Shown: positions 1 to 8,905, numbered from the stretch's first letter. The stretch: 64,000 nt of DNA from Thioclava sp. GXIMD2076 (GCF_037949795.1 NZ_CP149933.1:248001-312000), one strand, 5' to 3'. The notes: generated from the sequence alone by a model not told the origin. Made by a program: numbers and translations.

Positions 1-564
1 GGCTATGTGCCGCAGAAGCTGCATATCGATGCGACCCTGCCGCTGACTGTGCGCCGTTTCCTGTCGTTGCCCAAACGGATCAGCAACGCGCGCGCGCAGG
101 CCGCTCTGGCCCGCGTGGGTGTCGAGGATATCGGCAAGCGCCCGCTTTCGGGGCTCTCGGGCGGGCAGCTGCAGCGCGTTCTTCTGGCGCGGGCGCTTCT
201 GGCCAAGCCCGATGTGCTGATCCTTGACGAGCCGACCCAGGGGCTCGACCAGCCGGGGACCGCGGCCTTCTACAGGCTGATCGAGGAGGTGCGCCGAGAG
301 ACCGGCTGTGCCGTATTGCTCGTCAGCCATGATCTGCATGTGGTGATGTCCGCCTCTGATCGGGTGATCTGCCTGAACGGGCATATCTGCTGTCAGGGCA
401 CACCCGCGATTGTCTCCGAGGCGCCCGAATACCGCGCATTGTTCGGATTGGGCACCGGCGGGGCCTTCGCGCTCTACCAGCACCATCACGATCACGACCA
501 TGATGCGGATGGGCATTGCATGGCCCATCCCGCGCATGACCACCTGACAGAGAGCAGCACATAA
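1..564 (+). CDS. znuC: Zinc ABC transporter ATP-binding protein, 5'-truncated by the window edge
   Basis: ATPase subunit of a high-affinity Zn2+ importer that drives the ZnuB permease from the cytoplasmic side. The reading frame is open from base 1, so the N-terminus with the Walker A loop lies outside. Counting from base 1, the ABC signature LSGGQ is at residues 52-56, Walker B VLILDEP at 72-78 and the H-loop histidine at 110. The C-terminus carries a His/Asp-rich tail (from about residue 161), typical of ZnuC and probably metal-binding. The stop is one base before the znuB start, so the two are co-translated. A manganese importer ATPase is the main alternative, but the His-rich tail and the partner favour zinc. 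Confidence 0.9.
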   Translation, partial: GYVPQKLHIDATLPLTVRRFLSLPKRISNARAQAALARVGVEDIGKRPLSGLSGGQLQRVLLARALLAKPDVLILDEPTQGLDQPGTAAFYRLIEEVRRETGCAVLLVSHDLHVVMSASDRVICLNGHICCQGTPAIVSEAPEYRALFGLGTGGAFALYQHHHDHDHDADGHCMAHPAHDHLTESST

Positions 565-565
565 G

Positions 566-1360
566 ATGATGGCGATTTTTGATGATTTCCTGCTGCGCTC
601 GGTGCTGGCAGGGGTGGGGCTCTGTCTTGCCACAGGCCCTCTGGGCGCATTCGTCGTCTGGCGGCGTATGGCCTATTTCGGCGATGCGACATCGCATGCG
701 GCGATCCTTGGTGTGGCGATCAGTCTGGGTTTCGGTATTTCGGTCTATGCCGGCACTTTGGGCATGGCGCTCTTGATGGCGCTGACCGTGGCGCGGCTCT
801 CGGGGCGTGGCTATGCCGCCGATACCATTCTGGGCGTGCTGGCCCACGCGGCACTGGCCATAGGTCTGGTGGCGGCGTCCTTTATCAGCGGGCTGCGCGT
901 CGATCTGTCGGCATGGCTCTTTGGCGATATCCTCGCCGTCTCGCGCATGGATCTGGCGGTCATCTGGGGCGGCAGCCTCGTGGTGCTGGGGCTTCTGGTC
1001 TGGCGCTGGCAGAACCTGCTGACCGCCACTGTCAGCGAGGCTCTGGCCAAATCCACCGGTATCGATGCCCGTAAGGAACAACTGGTCCTGACGGTCGCGC
1101 TGGCGCTGACGGTGGCAGTGGCGATCAAGATTGTAGGGGCACTCCTGATTGCTGCGCTCCTGATCATTCCGGCCGCCGCCGGGCGGCGGATTTCGCGCAG
1201 TCCCGAGTCGATGGCGCTCTTCGCGACCGGCATCGGCATGGCTTCTGTCGGGGGCGGTATCTGGGGCTCGATGACTTGGGACACCCCTGCGGGGCCCTCG
1301 ATCGTAGTCAGCGGGGCGCTGTTTTTCGTGGTGATTCTGCTCTTCGGACGCCGCGACTGA
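566..1360 (+). CDS. znuB: Zinc ABC transporter permease
   Basis: Integral membrane permease of the zinc importer, 264 aa, the usual length for the ABC-3 (ZnuB/MntB) family. The protein is almost entirely hydrophobic, with about eight predicted membrane segments. The family-typical region with GDATSHAAILG near residues 38-48 is present. It starts one base after the znuC stop. The periplasmic binding protein ZnuA and the regulator Zur are not in the window; the operon probably continues to the left. No strong terminator follows, only an AT-rich inverted repeat near 1463-1488. Confidence 0.9.
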   Translation: MMAIFDDFLLRSVLAGVGLCLATGPLGAFVVWRRMAYFGDATSHAAILGVAISLGFGISVYAGTLGMALLMALTVARLSGRGYAADTILGVLAHAALAIGLVAASFISGLRVDLSAWLFGDILAVSRMDLAVIWGGSLVVLGLLVWRWQNLLTATVSEALAKSTGIDARKEQLVLTVALALTVAVAIKIVGALLIAALLIIPAAAGRRISRSPESMALFATGIGMASVGGGIWGSMTWDTPAGPSIVVSGALFFVVILLFGRRD

Positions 1361-1694
1361 GTCGTTTTTCGCGCCGAGTCGGGTAAATGCCAGACATTTG
1401 CAGCCTGTCGGAGCTCGGCGTGATCGCATGAACGTCACCCTGAGAGATCGGGTTCCCTGATTCTCGTGAAAAACTTCAGTTTTTCGAGCCTAAACAACAT
1501 ACTGCGCGCCTTATACCCAATGTGGTAAGGCTGGTGTGGCCGAAAACCTTAAAAAACCGTGCTAAAGTGCAACACATATCACAGTCGCGCGTGGAGGGCT
1601 TGAGATTCCCCCTTTGCAATTTCGTGAGCCTGTGCAATCGTCGCCAACGATGCTGCATTTTTGGCGGCTCTCTACGGTAATGACGGAGATTACT
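1361..1694. other. Gene-free stretch between znuB and a small exported-protein gene
   Basis: No convincing ORF is seen in these 334 bases. The stretch holds an AT-rich inverted repeat at about 1463-1488 (GAAAAACT/AGTTTTTC arms) that could be a weak znuB terminator. After it comes an A/T-enriched region (1530-1690) that must hold the promoter of the small gene at 1695. I cannot assign -35/-10 boxes with confidence. Confidence 0.5.
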
Positions 1695-1880
1695 ATGAAA
1701 AAAATCGCTACCCTCGCACTCGTCGCCGGTCTCTCGGCTTCCACCGCTTTTGCAGGCGGCTACACCGCACCGGTCGTTGAGCCGGAGCCGGTTGTTGTTG
1801 AAAAAGGTTCGTCGTCCAACGCCGCGATCCTGATCCCGGTTCTGCTGCTGGTCGGTATCGCAGTTGCTGCGGCTGACTAA
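1695..1880 (+). CDS. Small exported protein with C-terminal hydrophobic segment
   Basis: A 61-aa protein. The ATG at 1695 follows GACGGAG and opens a clear signal peptide (MKKIATLALVAGLSASTAFA, residues 1-20). The mature part is a short Pro/Glu/Val stretch, then a hydrophobic segment AAILIPVLLLVGIAVAAAD at the very end. An in-frame start further upstream (1614) would spoil the signal peptide and lacks a binding site. Its architecture resembles the small YjbE-like protein encoded at 52029. It stands alone, with a strong terminator directly behind it, so it is a monocistronic and probably well expressed gene. Such short proteins are common in Rhodobacterales and lack a known function. Confidence 0.75.
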   Translation: MKKIATLALVAGLSASTAFAGGYTAPVVEPEPVVVEKGSSSNAAILIPVLLLVGIAVAAAD

Positions 1881-1903
1881 TCAGTTCGACTGATTTCATG
1901 GAA

Positions 1904-1940
1904 AACGCCGGAAAGCTCAGCTTTCCGGCGTTTTTCATTT
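1904..1940 (+). terminator. Rho-independent terminator of the small exported-protein gene
   Basis: Perfect 11-bp stem CGCCGGAAAGC / GCTTTCCGGCG (1906-1916 with 1920-1930) around a 3-base loop TCA, followed by TTTTTCATTTT. It lies 25 bases after the stop codon. Confidence 0.9.
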
Positions 1941-2067
1941 TGGCGCAGTGTTCTAGGGGCCATCCTTTGCTTTCGCGATTGCAACCGGGATTGCTGCGGA
2001 CTTAACCTGAGGCTGTGAGGCGCATCATGGCCATGGGGCCTGAACGATGCCAAGGGGGAGGTTCGTT

Positions 2068-2691
2068 TTGGGTAAGGTGATTACGGTCGCGCAACAAAAA
2101 GGCGGGGCAGGCAAGACGACCGTTGCGGTCAATCTGGCGATCGGACTGGTGCGTGCTGGGTATCGTGTGGCCCTTCTGGATACCGATCCGCAAGGCTCGC
2201 TTGGTCGCTGGTTCATGACACGGCGCGAGGCGTTGGAGGACCCGCAGGTGGGGTTCGGAACCTCGTCCTCTTGGGGTGTCAGCTATGAATGCGAGAAGCT
2301 GAAACGCGAATATGACGTGGTGATCGTCGACACGCCGCCCAAGGTCGATAGCGACCTGCGTCCGGCGTTGCGCGAGGCGGACGAGATCCTCGTGCCGGTG
2401 GCGGGCAGCCATGTCGATCTCTGGGCTACAGAGGGTGTGCTTGATCTTGCACGCCGCTGCGGGAAAAGCCCCCGTATCCTGCTCAACCGCGTGAAAAGCA
2501 ACACCCGGCTGGGGCTGGAGGTCGCACAGGCCGCCTCCGAACTGGAGGCGCAACTGATGGGCGCGACGCTGGCCAACCGTGTGGTCTATGCCGAGACCCT
2601 GGGGCAGGGGCTGTCGGTGGTGGAGGTCAAGCGTAGCCCTGCATGGGACGAAATTACGGCTCTGCTGGAAGAGCTCAGCATCGCTTCCTGA
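2068..2691 (+). CDS. Orphan ParA-family ATPase
   Basis: A 207-aa ParA/MinD-type P-loop ATPase. The deviant Walker A KGGAGKTT is at residues 11-18, the DTDPQGSLGRW motif follows near 42-52 and Walker B is VVIVDTPPK. I chose the TTG at 2068 because GGGGGAGG (2054-2061) sits about 6 bases upstream and the protein then begins MGKVITVAQQ, as in close family members. An ATG at 2047 would add seven residues and swallow that ribosome binding site. There is no parB or parS nearby, so this is not a plasmid partition system. Such orphan ParA proteins position cell structures or act in chromosome or envelope organisation; the cargo here is unknown. The end overlaps the convergent gene by 17 bases. Confidence 0.82.
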   Translation: MGKVITVAQQKGGAGKTTVAVNLAIGLVRAGYRVALLDTDPQGSLGRWFMTRREALEDPQVGFGTSSSWGVSYECEKLKREYDVVIVDTPPKVDSDLRPALREADEILVPVAGSHVDLWATEGVLDLARRCGKSPRILLNRVKSNTRLGLEVAQAASELEAQLMGATLANRVVYAETLGQGLSVVEVKRSPAWDEITALLEELSIAS

Positions 2692-3172
2692 GGCGCCCGA
2701 GCAACCACCAGCCGGTTTTCAGCAGCGCGAAGCGGTCGCGCGCCCAGGCCCGCGCATAGCTGCGGCGGCTGATGGCGGAAGGGTCGGGGCTGCTGGTGGT
2801 GACATCCAGCCCGTAACCACGTGCGATCAGCCCCGCCCGCAGGCAGTGGTAGCGGTCGCTCACCACGATTACACGCGCCTGCGCGAGATCGGGATCGAGC
2901 GCCAGCGCGTTGCCGATATTGCTGATCGTATCGGTCGAGCGCGCCTCGAGCGTGATGCGCCCGCGCGGCACGCCATGGGCGCGCAGGATCTGCGCCATGA
3001 CATCGGCCTCGCTCGGAGCATGGCGCCCGAGGCCGCCGCAGCAGATGATCCGGCGCGCGGGATCCTCCCGCCAGAGCGCCAGTCCGTGCAGCACCCGCCT
3101 GCGCAGCGCGGGAGAGGCCTGTCCGCCATCCCAGACCGCGGCACCGAGAATGAGAATAACCGTATCGCCCAT
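2675..3172 (-). CDS. YdcF/ElyC-type DUF218 protein
   Basis: A 165-aa protein of the SanA/ElyC/YdcF (DUF218) family. The family start is present: a hydrophobic strand with ILGAAVWDGG near residues 8-17, then SPALRRRV and later ICCGG (about 44-48) and VSDRYHCLRA (about 104-113). Members bind nucleotide-like ligands or affect cell-envelope precursor metabolism; the substrate is unknown here. No signal peptide or membrane anchor is visible, so it is the short form. It converges on and overlaps the ParA-like gene by 17 bases. Confidence 0.75.
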   Translation of the reverse strand: MGDTVILILGAAVWDGGQASPALRRRVLHGLALWREDPARRIICCGGLGRHAPSEADVMAQILRAHGVPRGRITLEARSTDTISNIGNALALDPDLAQARVIVVSDRYHCLRAGLIARGYGLDVTTSSPDPSAISRRSYARAWARDRFALLKTGWWLLGRLRKRC

Positions 3173-3211
3173 AGGACGGATCTAGGCACACAGACGCAAA
3201 ACGTCCAGCAC

Positions 3212-3946
3212 CTAGAATGTGGACCAGAGCGCAAGTTTCAATCTTGGCTCCTGCCCATCAGCCAGCGGCGCCACCATGCCGATCTGCAACTGGGCGCGCC
3301 GGAAGTCTTTCACCAGAGACACGGCAAGGCTGCTCGAGAGATCGTCATTATCGGGCTTGTAAAGCAGGAGTTGCCCGAACCCCATCCAGTCCTGCCGTAG
3401 ATGCCAGCCGACCGTCAGATCAAGCTTGGAGAAGCTCTGCGAGTGCAGGTGGCTCGGGTCGGGGAGCGTCATCGGGTCGATCCCTTCGGCAGCGGGGTCA
3501 TAGGTGACAGTCTCGGGCGCGCGCATATGGCGGAACTCGGCGGCCAGCCAGCCATTCTTGCGCCAGAGCGGATCGGTGAAGCCCATCCCCCAGTTGAGCC
3601 CGACCCCATACATCTGAACGCCCTCGCCATCGAGCTTTCGCTCGCCGATCCATGTGCCAAGAGACAGCTTCTGATGCCTCTCGGGCGGCAGGAGCGGGAT
3701 CTGCCATCCCAGCCAGATCTCCTCGGATTTCTCGCCACGCCCGTAATCGAGCACGAGCGTATTGCGCGCGCTTAGCCCATATTCGGCATAAAGGCTGGTC
3801 CATTGTGCCTCCCGCCCTGCGAATTCATGTCCGAAGGACAGAAAAGCAGTGCCTTTCTCGCGCATCCACGGGCCCGCGCCCGCAGGTTTCGCGAGACAGA
3901 GTGTCGTCAGACAGAGCGCAATCGTGGCAAGAAACGCGGTGTGCAT
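3212..3946 (-). CDS. Predicted outer-membrane beta-barrel protein, unknown function
   Basis: A 244-aa exported protein. I chose the ATG at 3946, which has GGGAGG upstream and opens a signal peptide of about 25 residues (MHTAFLATIALCL...AGA); the longer frame reaching 4087 has no such support. The mature part has alternating amphipathic strands rich in aromatic and Gly residues and ends ...LKLALWSTF with a terminal Phe, as many outer-membrane barrels do. I do not recognise a named family. It is divergent from the octapeptide-repeat gene across 250 bases. Confidence 0.65.
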   Translation of the reverse strand: MHTAFLATIALCLTTLCLAKPAGAGPWMREKGTAFLSFGHEFAGREAQWTSLYAEYGLSARNTLVLDYGRGEKSEEIWLGWQIPLLPPERHQKLSLGTWIGERKLDGEGVQMYGVGLNWGMGFTDPLWRKNGWLAAEFRHMRAPETVTYDPAAEGIDPMTLPDPSHLHSQSFSKLDLTVGWHLRQDWMGFGQLLLYKPDNDDLSSSLAVSLVKDFRRAQLQIGMVAPLADGQEPRLKLALWSTF

Positions 3947-4196
3947 TGCGAGAACCTCCCGTTCGGGCTGTCCACCCCCGCAGTCAGGGTCGCACAGACA
4001 CCCCCGTTCACCAAGATTTATCTCGTTAAGGTTGTGCCCCAAGGGACTTGTATCGTTTGTCCGGCCTCTTTCCGTCGCGAATCCCATCAGAAGAAGACAT
4101 CGGAAATCTCTAAAACCTAAAGGATATTTGAAGGCGGCGGTTCACCACTCCTTAAGTACGTTGCGCGATAGTCTCCGTGAAAAAGAGGAGACCAGT
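3947..4196. promoter_or_regulatory. Divergent promoter region of the barrel protein and the octapeptide-repeat gene
   Basis: A 250-base gap between two divergent genes, visibly richer in A/T around 4010-4140 than the neighbouring coding sequence. It must hold both promoters. AAAGAGGAG (4182-4190) is the ribosome binding site of the repeat gene. No obvious operator was recognised. Confidence 0.5.
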
Positions 4197-7100
4197 ATGG
4201 CCGCTATCGGATATTCTTCCACCCTGACCGCAACGCAGATCCGCTCTCTGTCGAGTGATACCCTGAAGACGTGGGACAGTTCGGTAGCCTCCAGCCTGAC
4301 GAAATCGCAACTAAGCGCATTCTCGGCGACCCAGCTCTCGGCGTTGAGCGAGGAGGTCGTGTCCAATCTCAGCACCCAGCAGCTCTCCTATATTTCCTCG
4401 ACGGCCATGTCGGGTATGACGCTTGCCCAGATCTCGAGCCTCTCCGACGAGCAGATGACGGGTTTCACCCGCTCGCAATTCGCCGCCATGTCGAGCGACC
4501 AGATCGCCGGCATGACCACCGACCAGATCGAGGCTCTGACACCCACGCAGCTGGCGGGTGCCACCGCCAAGCAGCTCTCCGCGATGTCCGCAGAGGCCAT
4601 CGCCTCGTTCTCGACCGAGGATATCGCGGCGCTGAATTACGCCTCGGTCAGCGGGATCAGCACCGATGCGATCGAGAGCCTGTCGACCGATCAGGTCGCC
4701 TCTTTCGGCGCGACCCAACTCCGTGCGATGAAACCCGCGCAGATCGCGGCCCTCAGTGCCGAGCAATGGGCCGCGATGGATCCGGCCCGGATGAGCGCGC
4801 TGACCGCATCACAGCTGCGCTCCGTCTCGACACAAATCCTTGCAGGCTTTAGCACCGACCAGATCGCCAATATCTCCGCCAGCGCAATCACCGGCCTGAG
4901 CAGTGACCAGTTCTCCAATCTGACGACCGACCAGATCGGCGCGCTGACCGCAGGGCAGGTGGCCACCCTCAGCAGCACCCAGATCGGCGCACTTGGCGTC
5001 AACGCGACGTCGCTGTCGACCAACGCGCTGAAAGCAATCAAGACTACCTCCATCTCGGGGTTGAAAACGGATGCGGTCTCGGCGCTGACCGCCGAGCAGA
5101 TGGGCAGCTTCAAATCCGCCCAGATCGCGGCCATGAGCACCACGCAGGTCGCGTCCTTCACCACCGATCAGGTGGCCTCGATGCCCACGAGCTTCATCAA
5201 GAGCCTGTCGAGCAAGCAGATCAGCGCTTTGCCGCAAGACAGCATCGCCGTGATGTCCACAAGTCAGGTCGCCTCCATTGCGAGCGGCTCGATTTCCGGC
5301 CTGAAGACCTCACAGATCGGGGTCATGAGCACGGAGCAGATCCAGTCGCTGACGATCACGCAGATCTCGAAGCTGAGCGCCTCTCAGGTTGCGGCCATCC
5401 CCTCCGAGACCCTGTCCGCGCTCTCCACAAGCGCGATCGCGTCGATCAAATCGACCTCGCTGACGAGCCTTTCGGAGGACCAGCTCCAGTCCCTGACCAC
5501 CGACCAGATCCAGTCCCTGACCTCGAAGCAGATCGCGGCGCTGCATACGACGCAGATCTCGAGCCTCGCGACCGAGCAGATCGGCGCGCTCGGCAGTTCG
5601 CAGATCGCGGCGCTGGGGGCAAAGCAGGTGGCAGCACTCTCGACAGAGGCCGTCTCCGCTCTGAGCGCGGAGCAGTTCTCCGGCATCGCTCTGGGGGCGA
5701 TCAGCGGCCTGACCAGCGCCCAGATGCAGGTCGTGAGCGCGGATCAGCTCGAATCGCTTAGCAACTCGCAGTTAAAGAAACTGACGTCGGCGCAGGTCGC
5801 CAATATCTCGACGGACACTCTTGCAGCGCTGTCCACCGACAGCTTCGCCGCTCTGTCCAATGTCGCGATTGCGGGCCTCAGCACCGATCAGGTTGCGGCC
5901 CTCAGCACTGATCACATCTCCGCGTTGACCGCGGCGCAGACGGCGGCGATGAAATCGACCCAGATCGCCGCGCTCACCGGTGATCAGGTCGCGGCACTGG
6001 GCGAGACCCAAGTCGCGGCGTTGACCGGCACGCAGGTCGGGGCGCTTTCGGCGGAAATGATCGGCCAGCTGAGCGGAACCCAGATCGCGGCTTTGTCGGC
6101 AAAAGGAATTGCTGGGCTTAGCGTGGAGCAGATCGAGGCGCTGTCTACCGACCAGCTGGCGGCCTTTACCGAGACGCAGCTCTCGAAGCTGACTGCGACC
6201 CAGACCGCGGCTCTCTCGACAGAGGCAGTGCAATCCCTTGGCGCCGATGCGCTCTCGTCGATCAGCGCGGCCGGGATTTCGGGTCTGTCCACCGAAGCGA
6301 TCGCGAGCCTTGATGAGACCCAGCTTGGCGCCCTGAGCACGACCCAGATCAAAGGGTTGAAAACCACCCAGATCGCGGCACTCGGCACCGCCCAGATCGC
6401 CGCCCTGTCGGAAGACCAGATCGGTGCCCTGACCTCTGGTCAGATCGCCGCGCTGGACGAGGATGTGGTGCAGGCGCTTTCGGCAGACCAGATTGCCGCG
6501 ATCAGCGCCTCGGCGATCGCCGGTTTCACGGCGGACCAGATCGAGGGGCTGAACGAGACGCAGGTCAAGGCGCTGACCAGCAGTCAGCTTGCGGCCATCA
6601 GCGCCACGCAGGTCGCGGCCTTGAGCGGCGAGAGCCTCGCGGCGCTATCGCCTGAGACGATTTCGTCCATCAAGGCCGCATCGCTTGCGGGGATGTCCAC
6701 CGATCAGCTGCAATCGCTGACCGGCGAGCAGGTCGAAGCGTTGACCACCAAGCAGGTCGCGGCACTGAAAGCCACCCATATCGCGGCCCTATCGGCCAGC
6801 CAGATCGAGGCGCTGACCGCCGACCAGATCGAGGCGCTTTCTGCCACCCAGATGGGTGCGTTTACCGCCGAAGGGTTGTCAGGCTTCAGCACCGACCAGA
6901 TTGCGGCGATCGATTCCGCTGCCGTATCGGGGCTTACGGCGGATCAGGTCGAGGCTCTATCCATCGACCAGATTGCAGCCTTCAGCGACGATCAGGTCGC
7001 GGCCTTTACTGCAACCCAGGCGGGTGCGCTGACGGCAGGCATGATCGAGGCGATGTCGGATGATGCGATCGGCGGGTTGAGCGCCGCCGCGATCACCGCC

Positions 7101-8858
7101 CTTTCGACCGATGCGATCGAGGCCTTCGACAGTGCCAAGATGGATGCACTGACCACAACCCAGATCGGTGCCTTGACCGCCAAGCAGGTCGCTGCTCTGT
7201 CAAGCGCGCAGGTTTCCGCGCTGTCGACGACGCAGATGGCCGCTTTTGGCGCGACCCAGGCATCGGGGCTAACGGAAGAAGTTGTGGGCTCGCTGAGCAT
7301 CGAGCAGGTGGGCGCCTTGAGCGCGGCCGCAATAGGGGGGTTGGGAGAGGACCAGATTGCCGCGCTGGAGGATTCAAGCATTCTGGCCCTCACGACGACA
7401 CAGATCTCTGGCTTGACAGCCGATCAGGTGAGCGCGATCAGCGACGGTGCTTTACAGCAGTTCTCTGCCGACCAGATCGAGGCGCTAAGTGCGAGCGCGA
7501 TCTCAGGCATCAACGCGGATGCGATTGCGCTGTTCAGCCAGAGCCAGATGGACAGTCTTAGCGCCACGCAGATTGCAGGCCTCAAATCGGCACAGCTGAA
7601 TGCGATGCGTGACGACCAGATCAGCGGGCTGAGCACAACCCAAATTGCCGCGCTGACCTCGACGCAGATTGGCGGAATGGATGCCTCGGCGTTTGACCCG
7701 CTGACGGCGGACCAGATCGAAGCACTGAGTACCAGCGCGATCTCTGGGCTGACTGCCACGCAGATCTCGGGTCTTGAGGCGGACCAGATCGAGGGGTTGA
7801 CCGAAACCCAGATTGCAGCAATGAGTGCCAGCCAGATCGGTGCCATCAGCTCCGAAGGTTTCGCGACATTCGATAGCGATAAGATCGCTGCGATCAGCAG
7901 CACGGCCTTCTCGGGTATTCCCGCAAGCACGATCTCGGCGCTGTCCTCCGACGAGATCGAGAACCTGACGACTGCACATATTTCGGCCATGAGCGCAAAA
8001 CAGGTGGCTGCGCTCACCGAGACGCAGATTCCGCAAATGTCGGACGAGCAGTTGGCGGCGTTCAGCTCGACCCAGCTTGATGATCTGTCCCTCTCGGCGC
8101 TCGCCGCAATCTCCACTGATCAGATCGGGGCGCTCAAGGCGACCGCAGTGGCCGGATTTACCACGACCCAGATCACGTCTTTGAGCACCGCGCAGTTTGA
8201 TGCCTTCACGGCCGAGCAGCTTGCCAATCTCACGGCCACCCAGATGTCTGCACTGACATCAGACCAGCTTGGCACGCTGTCGAGTGAGGATATCGCATCG
8301 ATTTCGGCCAGTGCTATCTCGGGATTGCCGACAAGCGTGATTGCCAGTTTCGATAACGAGCAGATCGGCGCCCTCACTTCGGCGCAGATCGGCGGGCTGA
8401 GTTTCTATCAGGTTGCGGGGCTCGGAACCGATCAGGTCGCGGCACTCGAGACAACCCAGATCTCGGCTCTGAACGCACTTCAGATCGCAGCACTCGGGAC
8501 AGAGAAGACCGCTGCATTGAGCACCGCTCAGATTGCAGCCATCGATCCTTCGGCCATCGCCGGGCTGTCGACCAAGCAGATTGCCAATCTCACTTCGGAG
8601 CAGGCAGAAGCTCTGACACCGGAGCAGGTGGCCGAACTCAGCGCAGAACAGGTCGCGGCTTTCAAAAACACCGCCTTAGCGACATTCTCGACAGATGATG
8701 TCTCGTCGATCAGCACCGACGGGCTTGCGGGCCTTTCTGCAACCAATCTTGCAGCTTTATCCTATACGCAGCTGCAATCCTTCACAAATACGCAGCTGGA
8801 TGCGTTCAGCTCCAGTCAAATTGCCGATGTCGCTGCGGCCTATAAGGCTCTGGTTTAA
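4197..8858 (+). CDS. Giant octapeptide-repeat protein with a 10+7 super-repeat
   Basis: A 1553-aa protein. The ATG at 4197 has GAGGAG six bases upstream; the frame is open further left, but that would overlap the promoter of the divergent gene. After a 10-residue leader, the whole chain divides into 193 units of 8 residues with one 7-residue exception (GVNATSL, residues 267-273). The consensus is [ST]-[ST]-x-Q-[IVL]-x-[AS]-[LIMF], for example STDQIAAL. At regular places a marker unit without Gln appears (SASAISGL type). From residue 227 to near the end these markers alternate strictly 10 and 7 octads apart, giving a 136-residue (408-bp) super-repeat. There is no signal peptide, no visible cysteine and no RTX calcium motif. 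A fibrous or solenoid surface or extracellular protein is inference. I know no named family. Confidence 0.85.
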   Translation: MAAIGYSSTLTATQIRSLSSDTLKTWDSSVASSLTKSQLSAFSATQLSALSEEVVSNLSTQQLSYISSTAMSGMTLAQISSLSDEQMTGFTRSQFAAMSSDQIAGMTTDQIEALTPTQLAGATAKQLSAMSAEAIASFSTEDIAALNYASVSGISTDAIESLSTDQVASFGATQLRAMKPAQIAALSAEQWAAMDPARMSALTASQLRSVSTQILAGFSTDQIANISASAITGLSSDQFSNLTTDQIGALTAGQVATLSSTQIGALGVNATSLSTNALKAIKTTSISGLKTDAVSALTAEQMGSFKSAQIAAMSTTQVASFTTDQVASMPTSFIKSLSSKQISALPQDSIAVMSTSQVASIASGSISGLKTSQIGVMSTEQIQSLTITQISKLSASQVAAIPSETLSALSTSAIASIKSTSLTSLSEDQLQSLTTDQIQSLTSKQIAALHTTQISSLATEQIGALGSSQIAALGAKQVAALSTEAVSALSAEQFSGIALGAISGLTSAQMQVVSADQLESLSNSQLKKLTSAQVANISTDTLAALSTDSFAALSNVAIAGLSTDQVAALSTDHISALTAAQTAAMKSTQIAALTGDQVAALGETQVAALTGTQVGALSAEMIGQLSGTQIAALSAKGIAGLSVEQIEALSTDQLAAFTETQLSKLTATQTAALSTEAVQSLGADALSSISAAGISGLSTEAIASLDETQLGALSTTQIKGLKTTQIAALGTAQIAALSEDQIGALTSGQIAALDEDVVQALSADQIAAISASAIAGFTADQIEGLNETQVKALTSSQLAAISATQVAALSGESLAALSPETISSIKAASLAGMSTDQLQSLTGEQVEALTTKQVAALKATHIAALSASQIEALTADQIEALSATQMGAFTAEGLSGFSTDQIAAIDSAAVSGLTADQVEALSIDQIAAFSDDQVAAFTATQAGALTAGMIEAMSDDAIGGLSAAAITALSTDAIEAFDSAKMDALTTTQIGALTAKQVAALSSAQVSALSTTQMAAFGATQASGLTEEVVGSLSIEQVGALSAAAIGGLGEDQIAALEDSSILALTTTQISGLTADQVSAISDGALQQFSADQIEALSASAISGINADAIALFSQSQMDSLSATQIAGLKSAQLNAMRDDQISGLSTTQIAALTSTQIGGMDASAFDPLTADQIEALSTSAISGLTATQISGLEADQIEGLTETQIAAMSASQIGAISSEGFATFDSDKIAAISSTAFSGIPASTISALSSDEIENLTTAHISAMSAKQVAALTETQIPQMSDEQLAAFSSTQLDDLSLSALAAISTDQIGALKATAVAGFTTTQITSLSTAQFDAFTAEQLANLTATQMSALTSDQLGTLSSEDIASISASAISGLPTSVIASFDNEQIGALTSAQIGGLSFYQVAGLGTDQVAALETTQISALNALQIAALGTEKTAALSTAQIAAIDPSAIAGLSTKQIANLTSEQAEALTPEQVAELSAEQVAAFKNTALATFSTDDVSSISTDGLAGLSATNLAALSYTQLQSFTNTQLDAFSSSQIADVAAAYKALV

Positions 8859-8868
8859 GATGTAAGAA

Positions 8869-8905
8869 GCCTGTATTCGGGTCCTGAACGGGGCCGAATA
8901 CAGGC
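8869..8905 (+). terminator. Stem-loop after the octapeptide-repeat gene
   Basis: Perfect 12-bp arms GCCTGTATTCGG (8869-8880) and CCGAATACAGGC (8894-8905) start 11 bases after the stop codon. There is no U-tract, so it is a likely 3'-end or Rho-assisted terminator rather than a classic intrinsic one. Confidence 0.65.

Noticed and set aside
323..1438. 371-aa frame on the minus strand over znuC/znuB
   Set aside because: Composition rich in Arg/His/Gln/Asp typical of shadow frames; overlaps two well-supported genes.
1463..1488. Strong terminator of znuB
   Set aside because: The inverted repeat is A/T-based with a very tight loop; it may be structural but is weaker than the true terminators in this window.
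4311..8377. Many long antisense frames within the repeat gene (for example 7424-8116 minus)
   Set aside because: They are a by-product of the 24-bp periodicity and GC-rich codons; none has a start signal or family resemblance.
4197..8858. CRISPR array or TAL-effector-like DNA-binding repeats
   Set aside because: The 24-bp units are coding and not identical, with no spacers. TAL repeats are 33-35 residues; the shared LT-x-x-Q-V-A pattern is only a local resemblance.
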